A DNA stretch of 64,000 nt from an uncultured Clostridia bacterium (GCA_948466345.1 CAOKAC010000008.1:1-64000), one strand, 5' to 3'; numbered from the stretch's first letter, positions 36,610 to 45,465 are shown. Notes: a model not told the origin generated them from the sequence alone. Numbers and translations are program-made.

Positions 36610-37770
36610 TTATTTTCCATTCATCCGCAGAGGCATTATAAACAATGTATATTCTATCAGTACTTCTTCTGTTTCGTCTCCCTCAGATTTTACTGCTTCG
36701 ATACTCATACCCATCAGCGGCCCGTTCATTTTTAGACAAACGGTAGCCTCTTCTCCTGCCGCCTTTAATGCATCCAGCAAATATCGGCAGTTAAAGGCGA
36801 TTACCAGTGTTTCTCCTGTCATATGAATAGGCAGCTCTTCATATACACTGCCCCCTGCGGAAGAGGATGATATTTTAAGCACATTCTCTTCAAATTCCAA
36901 CTTAATATACGTTTTAGAGTTACTTCCACCCAGTTTATCTTCCGTAACGATAGAAGCACGCTCGACTGCACGGATCAGCGAAGCCGCGTCTATATGCGCC
37001 ACCCGATCATAGCTTTCCGGCAGAATTCTGCCGTAGTTGAGATATTCTCCGTCAATGAGTCTTGAAAAATAAGTATATCCGTTGATTTCGAAAATGACAT
37101 GCTTTCTTGCAAGGGATACGGTGATCTCTTCTTCCGTATCCTTGATCATGCGCATAATCTCTAAAAGAATCTTTCCTGGGATAATAAAGGAAGCGTCTGG
37201 TACATCTCCCTCCAATTGTGCCTGGGCAAGTCCCAGCCGATTTCCATCACAACCTACACAGCGCAGCGTCCCTCTTTCCACCGAAAAATATACACCGGTG
37301 AAAATCGGTTTTTGCGCGTTTTGTGAGATAGCAAAAATCGTTTTGGAAATAAGGCTGCGCAAAACATGCTGCGGCATCGTATAGTTCCGGTCTCCGGACA
37401 GAAGCGGCAGAGACGGGAAATTCTCTCCTGGCAGCGCGTTGATTTCAAAGGTACTGCTTCCGCTGGTAATATGCACCCTGTTTTTATCATCCACTTCAAT
37501 AAGAATCTGTCCGGCAGGCAGGCTGCGAACAATCTGCAGAATATTCTGGCTGTTGATAATATAACTGCCTTCCTGCAGGATGGTGGCCTCTACTGTTGTA
37601 CGCAGCCCTTTTTCCATATCGTATGCCGTAATCTGGCAGGTTCCCTCACTGGGACCGGGGCATTCAAATAAAATTCCTTCAATTGCCGCAATAGTATTTC
37701 TTGCGGGGGCGACAGACGCAGCCGGTGAGAGTGCGCCAAGCAGGGCGTCTCTATCAAATTGCACTTTCAT
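36610..37770 (-). CDS. dnaN: DNA polymerase III subunit beta (sliding clamp)
   Basis: 386 residues in three clamp domains. Recognisable: TIAAIEGILFEC, INALPGENFPSLP, VYFSVERGTLRCVGCDGNRLG in part, GEYLNYGRILPE and AFNCRYLLDALKA; the end PLRM matches the hydrophobic-cleft edge of the family. The ring tethers polymerase to DNA. It follows dnaA across the oriC region; ribosome binding site AAAAGGAA. Confidence 0.97.
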   Translation of the reverse strand: MKVQFDRDALLGALSPAASVAPARNTIAAIEGILFECPGPSEGTCQITAYDMEKGLRTTVEATILQEGSYIINSQNILQIVRSLPAGQILIEVDDKNRVHITSGSSTFEINALPGENFPSLPLLSGDRNYTMPQHVLRSLISKTIFAISQNAQKPIFTGVYFSVERGTLRCVGCDGNRLGLAQAQLEGDVPDASFIIPGKILLEIMRMIKDTEEEITVSLARKHVIFEINGYTYFSRLIDGEYLNYGRILPESYDRVAHIDAASLIRAVERASIVTEDKLGGSNSKTYIKLEFEENVLKISSSSAGGSVYEELPIHMTGETLVIAFNCRYLLDALKAAGEEATVCLKMNGPLMGMSIEAVKSEGDETEEVLIEYTLFIMPLRMNGK

Positions 37771-37796
37771 GTTGGATAAATTCCTTTTCTCTAAAT

Positions 37797-38212
37797 AGTT
37801 TAAATATAAATATATAATATAAATAAATACAGAAGAAACAGTAGGGCCTGTGGAAACTTTGGAAAGTCTGGAAAGCCCTATTAATACTTGTTTTATTTTT
37901 CCAATGTTTCAATTTTGCCCTTTGGAAAAGCCTTGGAAACCTGTGGAAAATCCAGGCGGTTTTCGTCTGATTTTCAGGTAAAGCCTAAAGCAGCGATGCA
38001 TGTGACTTTTCCAAAGGCTTTTGTCTCGGCATTTTTCTGTGGAAAACATCGCTTTCTGATGCGGCCTTGCAACAAGAAAAAAGTTTTCCACAAGGGGAGC
38101 ATTTTTTCTTCCAAAGTGATCTTCTCTGCCGTACGAGCATGCATATTTTTCTTTCCCAATACTTTTCCACATAGTTTTCCACAAAAATTTATCTTTTGGA
38201 TAACGCTGTGGA
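37797..38212. other. oriC: Chromosomal replication origin (oriC), dnaA-dnaN intergenic
   Basis: Five exact TTTTCCACA/TGTGGAAAA 9-mers (37942, 38038, 38084, 38163, 38175), a GTTTCCACA at 37849 and a TTATCCAAA at 38195 resemble DnaA boxes (consensus TTATCCACA). TGGAAA repeats occur at 37851, 37860, 37869 and at 37923, 37934, 37944, nearly one helical turn apart. The AT-only tract 37799-37830 beside dnaN is a candidate unwinding element, as in Bacillus. No gene in this stretch. Confidence 0.85.
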
Positions 38213-39634
38213 CTAGCTTTTGACTTCTGTGATAATTTCCACAATTTCATTATTCAGCCGGTGGTTGTTTTGAATTTCCGCTTCAATTGCCTGAATATTG
38301 CTGTGGACAGTGGAATGGTCTCGATCCAGCATTTTTCCAATCGCCGGCAAGGATAAATCCAGCACCTTTCGAATTACATACATAGATACGTTTCTAGCGG
38401 TTCGAATATTTTTTGTGCGCCCCTTGCCAAGAATCTGTTCTACGGTTACATCATATTTTCTTGCAGTGACTTCTAAGATATTATCTACTGTTTCAGAAAC
38501 CGGTTTATTTTCCCGAAAATATTCCGGAATAGAGGATTTCACCATTTCCAGTGTTATGGGGCGTCCGCTGAGAAAAGAAACGGCGCCGATTTTTTTTAAC
38601 GCCCCTTCAATTTGCCGGATGTTGGAATCCAGCCGTTCCGCAAGAAAGGCAAGAACATTGTTTGGAACATTCAAATTGTTTTTTTCTGCCTTCTTACGTA
38701 GAATTGCCAGCCGCAGTTCATATTCCGGCGGCTGTACGTCTGCGATCATACCCTGTACAAAACGGGTTTTGATTCGTTCTTCCAGGGTAAACATTTCTCT
38801 TGGCGGGCGGTCACTGGTAACAACAATTTGTTTTCGATTTTCATACAGAGCGTTGAAGGTATGAAAAAATTCTTCCTGTGTAGAGGTTTTTCCAGATACA
38901 AACTGAATATCGTCAATGAGTAGCATATCTGCTTTCCGATATTTGTCCCGGAAACGTCCTGTAGTTTTTTTTGAAATGGACTCAATGAGTTCATTCATAA
39001 AATCTTCGCTTTTGGTACAGATGATAGACATATGGGGCCGCATTTTCTGTACTCGATTCGCGATGGCATACATCAAATGGGTTTTCCCAAGGCCGCTGGG
39101 ACCGTATATAAACAAGGGATTATAGTTATGATGTCCGCCGGGATCATTGGATACCGCCACGCTGCAGGCATGGGCAAATTGGTTGGAAGAACCTACAATA
39201 AAGTTTTCAAAGGTATATTCCGGGCAAAGACCTTGCGATGGAAGATGCTCTTCCTCTTCTATAGATTGGTCTTGTATGGAGTCTATGCTTTCATTCTCTT
39301 CTGCTTTTGTGTCTTGTTCCTGCTCCATAATCAAACGGTCTGTGGGTATACAGATATTGCGTTCCCGCACTACATCGCAGATAATTTCAATAATAGGTTC
39401 AAATCCCAGCGCATCGTATACACTTTTTGTAATCAGGTCGGTACATCTGCCCACAAGAAATTTTCTTTTAAGTTCGTCCCCTGTAGCTAAAATGATTTTA
39501 TCCGTATCAATCTGCAAAAGGTGCAAATCGGAGAACCATAGATCAAATGCCGTCTGTGACATGGTAGCGTTTTTGCGAATTTGGTCAATGATGGAATGCA
39601 TGAACATGGAAAGCTCTTCTTTTGATGGTTCCAT
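38213..39634 (-). CDS. dnaA: Chromosomal replication initiator DnaA
   Basis: 473 residues from the ATG at 39634, which follows AAGGAG. Domain I at the N-terminus, acidic linker (about 115-140), AAA+ domain with Walker A GPSGLGKTHL and Walker B LLIDDIQF, and the DNA-binding domain IV with DRDHSTVHSNIQAIE. It binds oriC and starts replication. A longer frame to 39721 runs through the promoter and is not used. Its stop codon abuts the oriC boxes. Confidence 0.97.
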   Translation of the reverse strand: MEPSKEELSMFMHSIIDQIRKNATMSQTAFDLWFSDLHLLQIDTDKIILATGDELKRKFLVGRCTDLITKSVYDALGFEPIIEIICDVVRERNICIPTDRLIMEQEQDTKAEENESIDSIQDQSIEEEEHLPSQGLCPEYTFENFIVGSSNQFAHACSVAVSNDPGGHHNYNPLFIYGPSGLGKTHLMYAIANRVQKMRPHMSIICTKSEDFMNELIESISKKTTGRFRDKYRKADMLLIDDIQFVSGKTSTQEEFFHTFNALYENRKQIVVTSDRPPREMFTLEERIKTRFVQGMIADVQPPEYELRLAILRKKAEKNNLNVPNNVLAFLAERLDSNIRQIEGALKKIGAVSFLSGRPITLEMVKSSIPEYFRENKPVSETVDNILEVTARKYDVTVEQILGKGRTKNIRTARNVSMYVIRKVLDLSLPAIGKMLDRDHSTVHSNIQAIEAEIQNNHRLNNEIVEIITEVKS

Positions 39635-39656
39635 CCAGACTGCTCCTTTCTGAAAT

Positions 39657-39679
39657 AAAAACGCTGGAAAGGCGTTTTT
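39657..39679 (-). terminator. Terminator-like hairpin in the dnaA leader
   Basis: AAAAACGC and GCGTTTTT (7-base loop), followed on the minus strand by ATTT. It lies between the predicted start of transcription (about 39705) and the dnaA ribosome binding site, so it could attenuate dnaA transcription. Confidence 0.5.
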
Positions 39680-39711
39680 ATCTTCCTTATTATTAAATAC
39701 TATATAGAATA

Positions 39712-39740
39712 AGTATAGCATAAATGGGGTGATTTTTCAA
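39712..39740 (-). promoter_or_regulatory. dnaA promoter
   Basis: TTGAAA, 17 bp, TATACT on the minus strand, giving a leader of about 70 nt. Confidence 0.75.
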
Positions 39741-39758
39741 GAGAGAATCAACAAAACC

Positions 39759-39767
39759 TGTGGAAAA
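39759..39767. promoter_or_regulatory. DnaA box upstream of the dnaA promoter
   Basis: TGTGGAAAA, the same 9-mer as in oriC, 19 bp upstream of the -35 element; fits autoregulation by DnaA. Confidence 0.6.
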
Positions 39768-39796
39768 CTATGCGAAAAAAAGTATATTAGAGACAA

Positions 39797-39827
39797 GTAA
39801 AAAGCCTCTATGAGAGGCTTTTTTTGC
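39797..39827 (-). terminator. Terminator of the rbfA-nrnA-truB operon
   Basis: AAGCCTCT / AGAGGCTT stem with flanking A and T runs on both strands, about 50 bp after the truB stop. Confidence 0.85.
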
Positions 39828-39878
39828 GGGTGTAAATACGTTTTTTACATAATATTACAAGATACGCGTGAAATCGTG

Positions 39879-40799
39879 TTAAAGTACAAATAGTCGAATA
39901 GGTTTGATGGCTGTTCCCCGATCTGCATATTCTCGAACTTCTCCCAGAGCAAAAAATATATTCTTATGATAAAAACGGATCCGGGTACCTATAGAAAAAT
40001 CCGTCTTTAATTTTTTTTGATAAAGCTCTGTTCCTCCCCGGATTAATTTTGCTTCAAAATCATTTACATGTATCGCAGGGCAGTCTGCAAATAAGCTTTC
40101 ACAGGGATATACCATAGAAATACGCTCTTTCATAGATGCATTTTCCAACTCTTCTATTGAATAAGCCTGATCAAGGCCAAATAAACCGGAACGCGTGCGC
40201 CGCAGCGCAGCCATTACACCGCCGCATCCCAGTTTTTCACCTATATCTGCACACAAAGTACGAATATAGGTTCCTTTGGAACAATGTACACGTAGCTTAT
40301 ATTCCTGATCATTGATTTTTTCTGCAGTCAGTGTATCGATATGTATAGGGCGGCTTTCCCGTTCAATTGTTTCTCCCTGCCGTGCCGCGTCCAACAATTT
40401 TCTTCCGCCAATCTTGATAGCGCTGTACATGGGTGGTATTTGCTGAATGTCCCCTATAAAAGAGCAAACAATTCCCTGCACTACCGCCTCATCTGGAATA
40501 TTTTTGCTGGTAGAAAGGATTTCTCCGGTAATATCCTGGGTATCGGTGGTAATACCTAGACGAAGGATTGCTTCATATTCCTTATCGCTGGATAAAAGAA
40601 ATTCACTGGCCTTTACTGCGCGGCCCACAAGAACCGGTAATACACCAGTGGCAAGGGGGTCTAATGTTCCGGTATGGCCAACCCGCGGCGTATCGTATAA
40701 TTTGCGCAAAATTTGCACAATTCTATGGCTGGTAACGCCAGCGTGTTTATCGATTACAATGACGCCGGATACAAGATCTGGTTTATCTTTTCGTTTCAT
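39879..40799 (-). CDS. truB: tRNA pseudouridine(55) synthase
   Basis: 306 residues from the ATG at 40799. It makes pseudouridine 55 in the T loop of tRNAs. GVIVIDKHAGVTSH at the start and the catalytic Asp in GHTGTLDPLATGVLPV; YEAILRLGITTDTQDITGE and GTYIRTLCADIGEKLG are further family blocks. The start overlaps the end of nrnA by 17 bp with only a weak ribosome binding site, suggesting coupling. infB and nusA are not adjacent. Confidence 0.95.
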   Translation of the reverse strand: MKRKDKPDLVSGVIVIDKHAGVTSHRIVQILRKLYDTPRVGHTGTLDPLATGVLPVLVGRAVKASEFLLSSDKEYEAILRLGITTDTQDITGEILSTSKNIPDEAVVQGIVCSFIGDIQQIPPMYSAIKIGGRKLLDAARQGETIERESRPIHIDTLTAEKINDQEYKLRVHCSKGTYIRTLCADIGEKLGCGGVMAALRRTRSGLFGLDQAYSIEELENASMKERISMVYPCESLFADCPAIHVNDFEAKLIRGGTELYQKKLKTDFSIGTRIRFYHKNIFFALGEVREYADRGTAIKPIRLFVL

Positions 40800-41853
40800 A
40801 TTTGTTTTCTTTCTGATAAGATTGCATTGCCGGCATAAATGCGGCAATCATTTTTTCAGCCGCTTCTTTACAATTTTCGGCTGTTATTGTAGCGCCGGCA
40901 GCACGTTTGTGACCACCGCCGCCAAAAGTGGATAAAATGGCCGCTACATCGATATCGCAGTTGGAGCGGGCAGAAATTTTAAAAGTACCTTTACTGGATT
41001 TATTTTCTTTGATTGCAAGTCCAACCAGGACTCCGGAAACACTTCTAGGAATATCCACCATACCGCCAAAATCAAAATCAGACAAGCCGTTCTCTTCGGG
41101 CAGAGAGGCAGAAACACAGGTATACGCCAGCTTTCCATCGCAGGCAAGCTGTAGGCGTTCTATTACCAGTTTTTGTGCCTGCAGTTCCTCTATTGTGCGG
41201 CAGCCATGGAGACGGTGGGCAATGGCCGCTGTATCCTCGCCGTTTGGATCATTTTGAATGGTATTCAGAAGAACAGCGGCTATTTGAAAGGTCTCCGGTG
41301 TAGTATTGCTGTATTGAAAGGAGCCTGTGTCTGCAGAAATGGCTGCATAAATACAGCGGCATATACCAGGATCTGGAGTGATTTTTTTTCTTTGTATCCA
41401 CTCACTATAAATATGAAAAATTAATTCTCCTGTAGCGCTGGCTTTTGCGTTTAAATAATGTGGAGAAAACAGAGTGCAATTTTCATGGTGGTCAATGGAT
41501 AAGGAAACGTGGTTTGCTAAAAAGGATAGTTGGCCTAGCTGCATGGGAGAGGCTACATCAATGGTCCATATAACGTCAAAATCATTTTCCATATAGGGGG
41601 TGTATGCTAGGGAATCCTGCTGATGTAGCAAAAAATGCAGATAATCTGGGACGTCGGAGATGCAGGCACAGCGGGCACAACCTCCTAATATGGTATAAAG
41701 TTTTTGCATGGCAAAAGCGGAGCCTACCGTATCTCCGTCTGGATTTACATGACAAAGAAGCAAGAGTTTTTTTTGCGCTGTGATATATTGTTCCATTAAA
41801 TCACAGACGGCTGCAGCGTCCAGTTTCGAAAAAAAATCTGTTTTTGCCGTCAT
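40783..41853 (-). CDS. nrnA: DHH/DHHA1 phosphoesterase (NrnA-like)
   Basis: 356 residues. DHH domain with CHVNPDGDTVGSA, DVIWTIDVAS, and the signature DHHENC; DHHA1 domain with GGGGHKRAAGATI near the end. NrnA degrades nanoRNA and dephosphorylates 3'-phosphoadenosine 5'-phosphate; the combination with rbfA and truB is a common Firmicutes order. It overlaps rbfA by 4 bp and truB by 17 bp. Confidence 0.93.
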   Translation of the reverse strand: MTAKTDFFSKLDAAAVCDLMEQYITAQKKLLLLCHVNPDGDTVGSAFAMQKLYTILGGCARCACISDVPDYLHFLLHQQDSLAYTPYMENDFDVIWTIDVASPMQLGQLSFLANHVSLSIDHHENCTLFSPHYLNAKASATGELIFHIYSEWIQRKKITPDPGICRCIYAAISADTGSFQYSNTTPETFQIAAVLLNTIQNDPNGEDTAAIAHRLHGCRTIEELQAQKLVIERLQLACDGKLAYTCVSASLPEENGLSDFDFGGMVDIPRSVSGVLVGLAIKENKSSKGTFKISARSNCDIDVAAILSTFGGGGHKRAAGATITAENCKEAAEKMIAAFMPAMQSYQKENKYETKR

Positions 41854-42239
41854 GCCTTTTCTTCCTCTTCCGTTTCCTCTATATCGTGAAATTCCAAATT
41901 ATTAATTTTTGCTGCGATATCTACCCCACGGCGCAGCGAATCATCTAGAATAAAGGTAAGCTCTGGAGTAATACGCAGATTGAGCCGTTGAGCAAGTTGA
42001 CTGCGGATAAAGCTGGCTGCACTTCGCAGTCCGGCGGACAATTCTTTTTTTTCTTCCAGGGTTGCATGATCAGACAAGGTGGAGTAAAATACTTTTGCAT
42101 ATTTAAAATCGGGTGTTACATCTACGGAAGTAACGGTAATAAATGCACCGGATACCCGCGGATCCTTTACATCTCGCAGAATGTCGCATATTTCCTGACG
42201 GGCGGCGTCACCGACCCGGTGTTGTCTGTATTTTCCCAT
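41850..42239 (-). CDS. rbfA: Ribosome-binding factor A
   Basis: About 129 residues. KH-like fold: YRQHRVGDAARQEICDIL, DPRVSGAFITVTSVDVTPD, YAKVFYSTL, LNLRITPELTFILDDSLRRG. It helps mature the 3' and 5' ends of 16S rRNA in the 30S subunit. I choose the ATG at 42239 because GGAG lies 8-9 bases upstream; the ATG at 42251 has a poorer site. First gene of the operon. Confidence 0.93.
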   Translation of the reverse strand: MGKYRQHRVGDAARQEICDILRDVKDPRVSGAFITVTSVDVTPDFKYAKVFYSTLSDHATLEEKKELSAGLRSAASFIRSQLAQRLNLRITPELTFILDDSLRRGVDIAAKINNLEFHDIEETEEEEKA

Positions 42240-42255
42240 ATGTGGCTCCATTCTC

Positions 42256-42325
42256 TCTGCAATTGCAGATATATAAATTATTTATAGTTAGGTTGTCCTA
42301 TATCAGTATAGCATAAACAGGACAA
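42256..42325 (-). promoter_or_regulatory. Promoter region of rbfA with dyads
   Basis: A perfect palindrome TCTGCAATTGCAGA (42256-42269) lies in the leader. Inverted arms TTGTCCT (42293-42299) and AGGACAA (42319-42325) flank a TATACT -10-like sequence; TTGTCC with TATAGG at 17 bp is another possible promoter. Exact start uncertain. Confidence 0.4.
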
Positions 42326-42331
42326 AAATGG

Positions 42332-42371
42332 AAGAGTGGGAAATGTTTCACGTGAAACATTTCCCACTCTT
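42332..42371. promoter_or_regulatory. parS: parS centromere site in a 40-bp perfect palindrome
   Basis: TGTTTCACGTGAAACA at 42344-42359 matches the established ParB-binding parS consensus exactly. It is the core of a palindrome covering 42332-42371 without a mismatch. It lies 11 bp after the cysS stop codon and the minus-strand continuation holds ATTTTTG, so the RNA would form a 20-bp stem: a possible terminator. ParA and ParB genes are 6-8 kb away. Confidence 0.93.
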
Positions 42372-42381
42372 AAACTAAAAT

Positions 42382-43797
42382 TTATTTTAATTTATAAATG
42401 GTTCCTTCAGCGGTATCTTCTAAAATAACACCTTGCTCTAACAATGCGGCGCGAATTGCATCCGCTTTTGCAAAATCCTTTTCTTTCTTTGCCGCTGCAC
42501 GCAAAGCAATTTGTTCCTCAATTTCGGAAATCCACGCAGGATCTGCATTCTGCATGGCATCTGTCTCTCGAATCTTTGCAGCGCCCTCCAACAAATTCAA
42601 AGAAAGTACCTGATCAAAATTTTCAATCAGTGCAAGCTTGGTTCCATCGCTAATATCTGCCTTCAACACATCGTATAAAGCTGTAATTCCAAGGGCTGTG
42701 TTTAAATCGTTATCCATAGCCTCCCGAAAAGTATTTTTAAAAGAAACCAGCTTTTCTTCTTCTGCAGATCCCTCCTGCAGCTTTGCAATATTACGTAAAA
42801 GCTTATCATAGGCGGTAGCGGCGTTGTCCAAATTTTCCCAGGTGAAAATCAAAGATTTCCGGTAGTGAGACTGAAGACAGAAAAAGCGATAGGCCATAGG
42901 ATCATATCCCTTTTCTTCTAAAAGGGATACAGTGAGAAATTCTCCGCTGGATTTGCTCATTTTTCCGCTGTTGGTATTGAGATGCAGTACATGAAACCAG
43001 TATTTGCACCATTCATGGCCTATATACGCTTCACTTTGTGCAATTTCGTTGGTATGGTGGGGAAAAATATTATCTACGCCGCCGCAGTGAATATCCAGGT
43101 ATTCGCCCAAATGCTTCATAGAAATGCAGGAACATTCAATATGCCATCCAGGATAACCTAGGCCCCATGGACTGTTCCATTTCAGCTCCTGATCGTCAAA
43201 TTTGGATTTGGTAAACCAAAGCACAAAATCGGCTTTGTTTTTCTTATTATCGTCCTTTTCTACCCCTTCCCGGACACCTTCCTGCAGATCCTCTTCCTGA
43301 AAGTTATGAAAAGCATTATATTGGGCAATGGTAGAAGTATCAAAATACACGTTACCGCCAGCGATATAAGCATGACCGTCTGCCAACAGTTTTTTTATGA
43401 CTTTAATAAATTCGCCAACGCATTTTGTCGCAGGTTCTACTACGTCTGGCCGGCGAATATTCAGCTTTTTGCAATCGGAAAAGAAAGCATCCGTATAATA
43501 CTGAGCGATTTCCAAAACGGTTTTCTTCTCTCGCTTTGCTCCCTTAAGCATTTTATCCTCGCCGGTATCGGCATCGCTGGTAAGATGCCCCACATCGGTA
43601 ATGTTCATTACCCGCTTTACATCCAGCCCGCTGTATCGGAAATATTTTTCCAGCACGTCCTCCATAATATAAGTACGTAAATTTCCGATATGGGCATAGT
43701 GGTATACAGTAGGACCGCAGGTATACATGGACACTTTGCCGGCCTCTCTGGGAATAAACGCTTCCTTTTCACGGGTAAGTGTATTATAAAGCTTCAT
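42382..43797 (-). CDS. cysS: Cysteinyl-tRNA synthetase
   Basis: 471 residues, usual length. Class I signatures: CGPTVYHYAHIGNLR (HIGH motif as HIGN, with the first zinc Cys), GWHIECSCISMKHLG and HTNEIAQSEA for the other zinc ligands, and KMSKSSGEF. It charges tRNA-Cys. The ATG overlaps the CPBP gene stop by 4 bp. No T-box is possible at this junction. Confidence 0.97.
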   Translation of the reverse strand: MKLYNTLTREKEAFIPREAGKVSMYTCGPTVYHYAHIGNLRTYIMEDVLEKYFRYSGLDVKRVMNITDVGHLTSDADTGEDKMLKGAKREKKTVLEIAQYYTDAFFSDCKKLNIRRPDVVEPATKCVGEFIKVIKKLLADGHAYIAGGNVYFDTSTIAQYNAFHNFQEEDLQEGVREGVEKDDNKKNKADFVLWFTKSKFDDQELKWNSPWGLGYPGWHIECSCISMKHLGEYLDIHCGGVDNIFPHHTNEIAQSEAYIGHEWCKYWFHVLHLNTNSGKMSKSSGEFLTVSLLEEKGYDPMAYRFFCLQSHYRKSLIFTWENLDNAATAYDKLLRNIAKLQEGSAEEEKLVSFKNTFREAMDNDLNTALGITALYDVLKADISDGTKLALIENFDQVLSLNLLEGAAKIRETDAMQNADPAWISEIEEQIALRAAAKKEKDFAKADAIRAALLEQGVILEDTAEGTIYKLK

Positions 43798-44723
43798 ATA
43801 GGATTCCTTTCCGATTTTGTGGATAGAAAGTATATTGCAAAAAGAACAATAGAAATTGAAATAAAATAAAGGGCAAAAATAAGAATATCTGCGTGAAGAT
43901 ATTGAAACAAAAAGCTGCAGCCGTTAAAGGCCATATGGAAGAAAAGGGAAGGCAAAATAGATTGATATTTTTCAAAGAGAAGCGCCATAAGAAATCCGGT
44001 CAGAAAGGCATAGAAAAACTGCATCAAGTCCATATGGGCCGCTCCAAAAATCAGAGCAGACAACAGCTGTGCCGCCAGCACAGGCATTCCTTTGCGAAGA
44101 CGTGTGTAGATAAGCCCACGAAAAACAACTTCCTCCAAAATGGGAACAAACAGAGACAAATACAGAACTTCCAGTATAAAGCTTCCACCGCCAAAGGTAA
44201 GAGAATAAAAATCTCCCGACTGCGTGCCTGATTCGGCTAAATAAGGGAAGACAAGGGAAAGCAAAAAGATTGAGACAGTCACAACAACCTGTGCCGCCGC
44301 TCCTAAAACAAAAGAACCAGCCGCCGGTGTAAGAGGCATTTTTGTAAGACAAATTTCTCGTTCAAAGCGTTTTCCCCGAAAGGTATAAAAGAGCGTATAA
44401 AGCAAGATCAGCAGTAAAACGCAGCCAATGCACACTGGGGCATAGTATTTTGGAAACACGTCCCAATATGCATTATAAAAAGCGGTATCGCTGAAGTAAG
44501 CGGAGGAAGGAAGACTTTCCCGTATTATATATATATACAGCATATTGATTCCTGTTTGTACAAGAAACATCACACCCCAAATTAAGACGGCATATAAAAG
44601 GGAAAGAAAAAATCGGACGGAAGGAGACGGCGCGCGAGTGGGCTGCGGCGCGCCGCAACAAGCGCAAAACCGGTCTTTAGCCCGCAATCCTCCTCTGCCG
44701 CAAAAATCACAAGTGTATCGCAA
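43794..44723 (-). CDS. CPBP-family intramembrane protease with N-terminal zinc ribbon
   Basis: About 309 residues from a TTG at 44723, which has GGGAGGG seven bases upstream; no in-frame ATG suits. The first 25 residues form a zinc ribbon (CDFCGRGG ... CACCGAP, two CxxC). Several membrane helices follow, with the CPBP/Abi motifs EEVVFRGLIYTRLR (EExxxR) and a later His in FGAAHMDLMQ. Such proteases cut membrane proteins or prenylated substrates. It lies between cysE and cysS and is probably co-transcribed. Substrate unknown. Confidence 0.88.
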   Translation of the reverse strand: MRYTCDFCGRGGLRAKDRFCACCGAPQPTRAPSPSVRFFLSLLYAVLIWGVMFLVQTGINMLYIYIIRESLPSSAYFSDTAFYNAYWDVFPKYYAPVCIGCVLLLILLYTLFYTFRGKRFEREICLTKMPLTPAAGSFVLGAAAQVVVTVSIFLLSLVFPYLAESGTQSGDFYSLTFGGGSFILEVLYLSLFVPILEEVVFRGLIYTRLRKGMPVLAAQLLSALIFGAAHMDLMQFFYAFLTGFLMALLFEKYQSILPSLFFHMAFNGCSFLFQYLHADILIFALYFISISIVLFAIYFLSTKSERNPI

Positions 44724-44745
44724 TATTTTTCCCTCCCTGTTTATA

Positions 44746-45465
44746 TTACTTCTTTTCCAATTGTGCCAGACGCTTTTCCAAGGTCTGCAGGCTATGACGT
44801 ACAGCGCACAGCTCTTGGGCCATGGGATCAGGAATATGCACCTGATCCAGATCGATGGGATCCACCTTATTTCCGCCTTTGCGTACAATATGCGCAGGAA
44901 TACCTACAGCGGTACAATTTTCCGGAACAGGTCCCAACACCACGGCGCCGGCTGCAATTTTTGCTCCGTCTCCAACGGTGAAGTTGCCCAGAACTTTGGC
45001 GCCTGCACCGACCATTACGTTGTTGCCCAATGTTGGATGCCGTTTTCCGCACTCCTTCCCGGTACCGCCCAATGTGACGCCTTGATATAAGGTACAGTTG
45101 TCCCCTATAATGGTAGTTTCTCCAATGACTACGCCGCTGCCGTGGTCTATAAAAAGCCCATGGCCGATGGTTGCGCCGGGGTGAATCTCAATACCGGTAA
45201 AAAAACGTGCAGTTTGGGATACGAAGCGAGCGGCAGTATATTGTTTTTTCTGATACAAACAATTTGCTGCCCTATATGCCAGCAACGCATGAAAACCGGA
45301 ATAAAGCAGGGCGGCCTCCGCCCTGCTTTTCACGGCGGGGTCTCGGTCACAGATGGCGTCTATATCTCGCCGTGCCTCCCGGACAAAGGAGCGAACGCAG
45401 CGGCCTGCGTGTCCGAAAGACCGGTCCCACGCTTTTTTATTGATAGTAATGGTTATTTTACCCAT
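44746..45465 (-). CDS. cysE: Serine O-acetyltransferase
   Basis: 239 residues. Helical N-terminal domain, then a left-handed beta-helix of hexapeptide repeats (GIEIHPGATIGHGLFIDHGSG in part; DNCTLYQGVTLGGTG; catalytic His region). It makes O-acetylserine for cysteine synthesis. The ATG at 45465 has GGAG at 6 bases; the ATG at 45477 does not. With cysS downstream this is a cysteine supply and charging pair known from other Firmicutes. Confidence 0.94.
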   Translation of the reverse strand: MGKITITINKKAWDRSFGHAGRCVRSFVREARRDIDAICDRDPAVKSRAEAALLYSGFHALLAYRAANCLYQKKQYTAARFVSQTARFFTGIEIHPGATIGHGLFIDHGSGVVIGETTIIGDNCTLYQGVTLGGTGKECGKRHPTLGNNVMVGAGAKVLGNFTVGDGAKIAAGAVVLGPVPENCTAVGIPAHIVRKGGNKVDPIDLDQVHIPDPMAQELCAVRHSLQTLEKRLAQLEKK

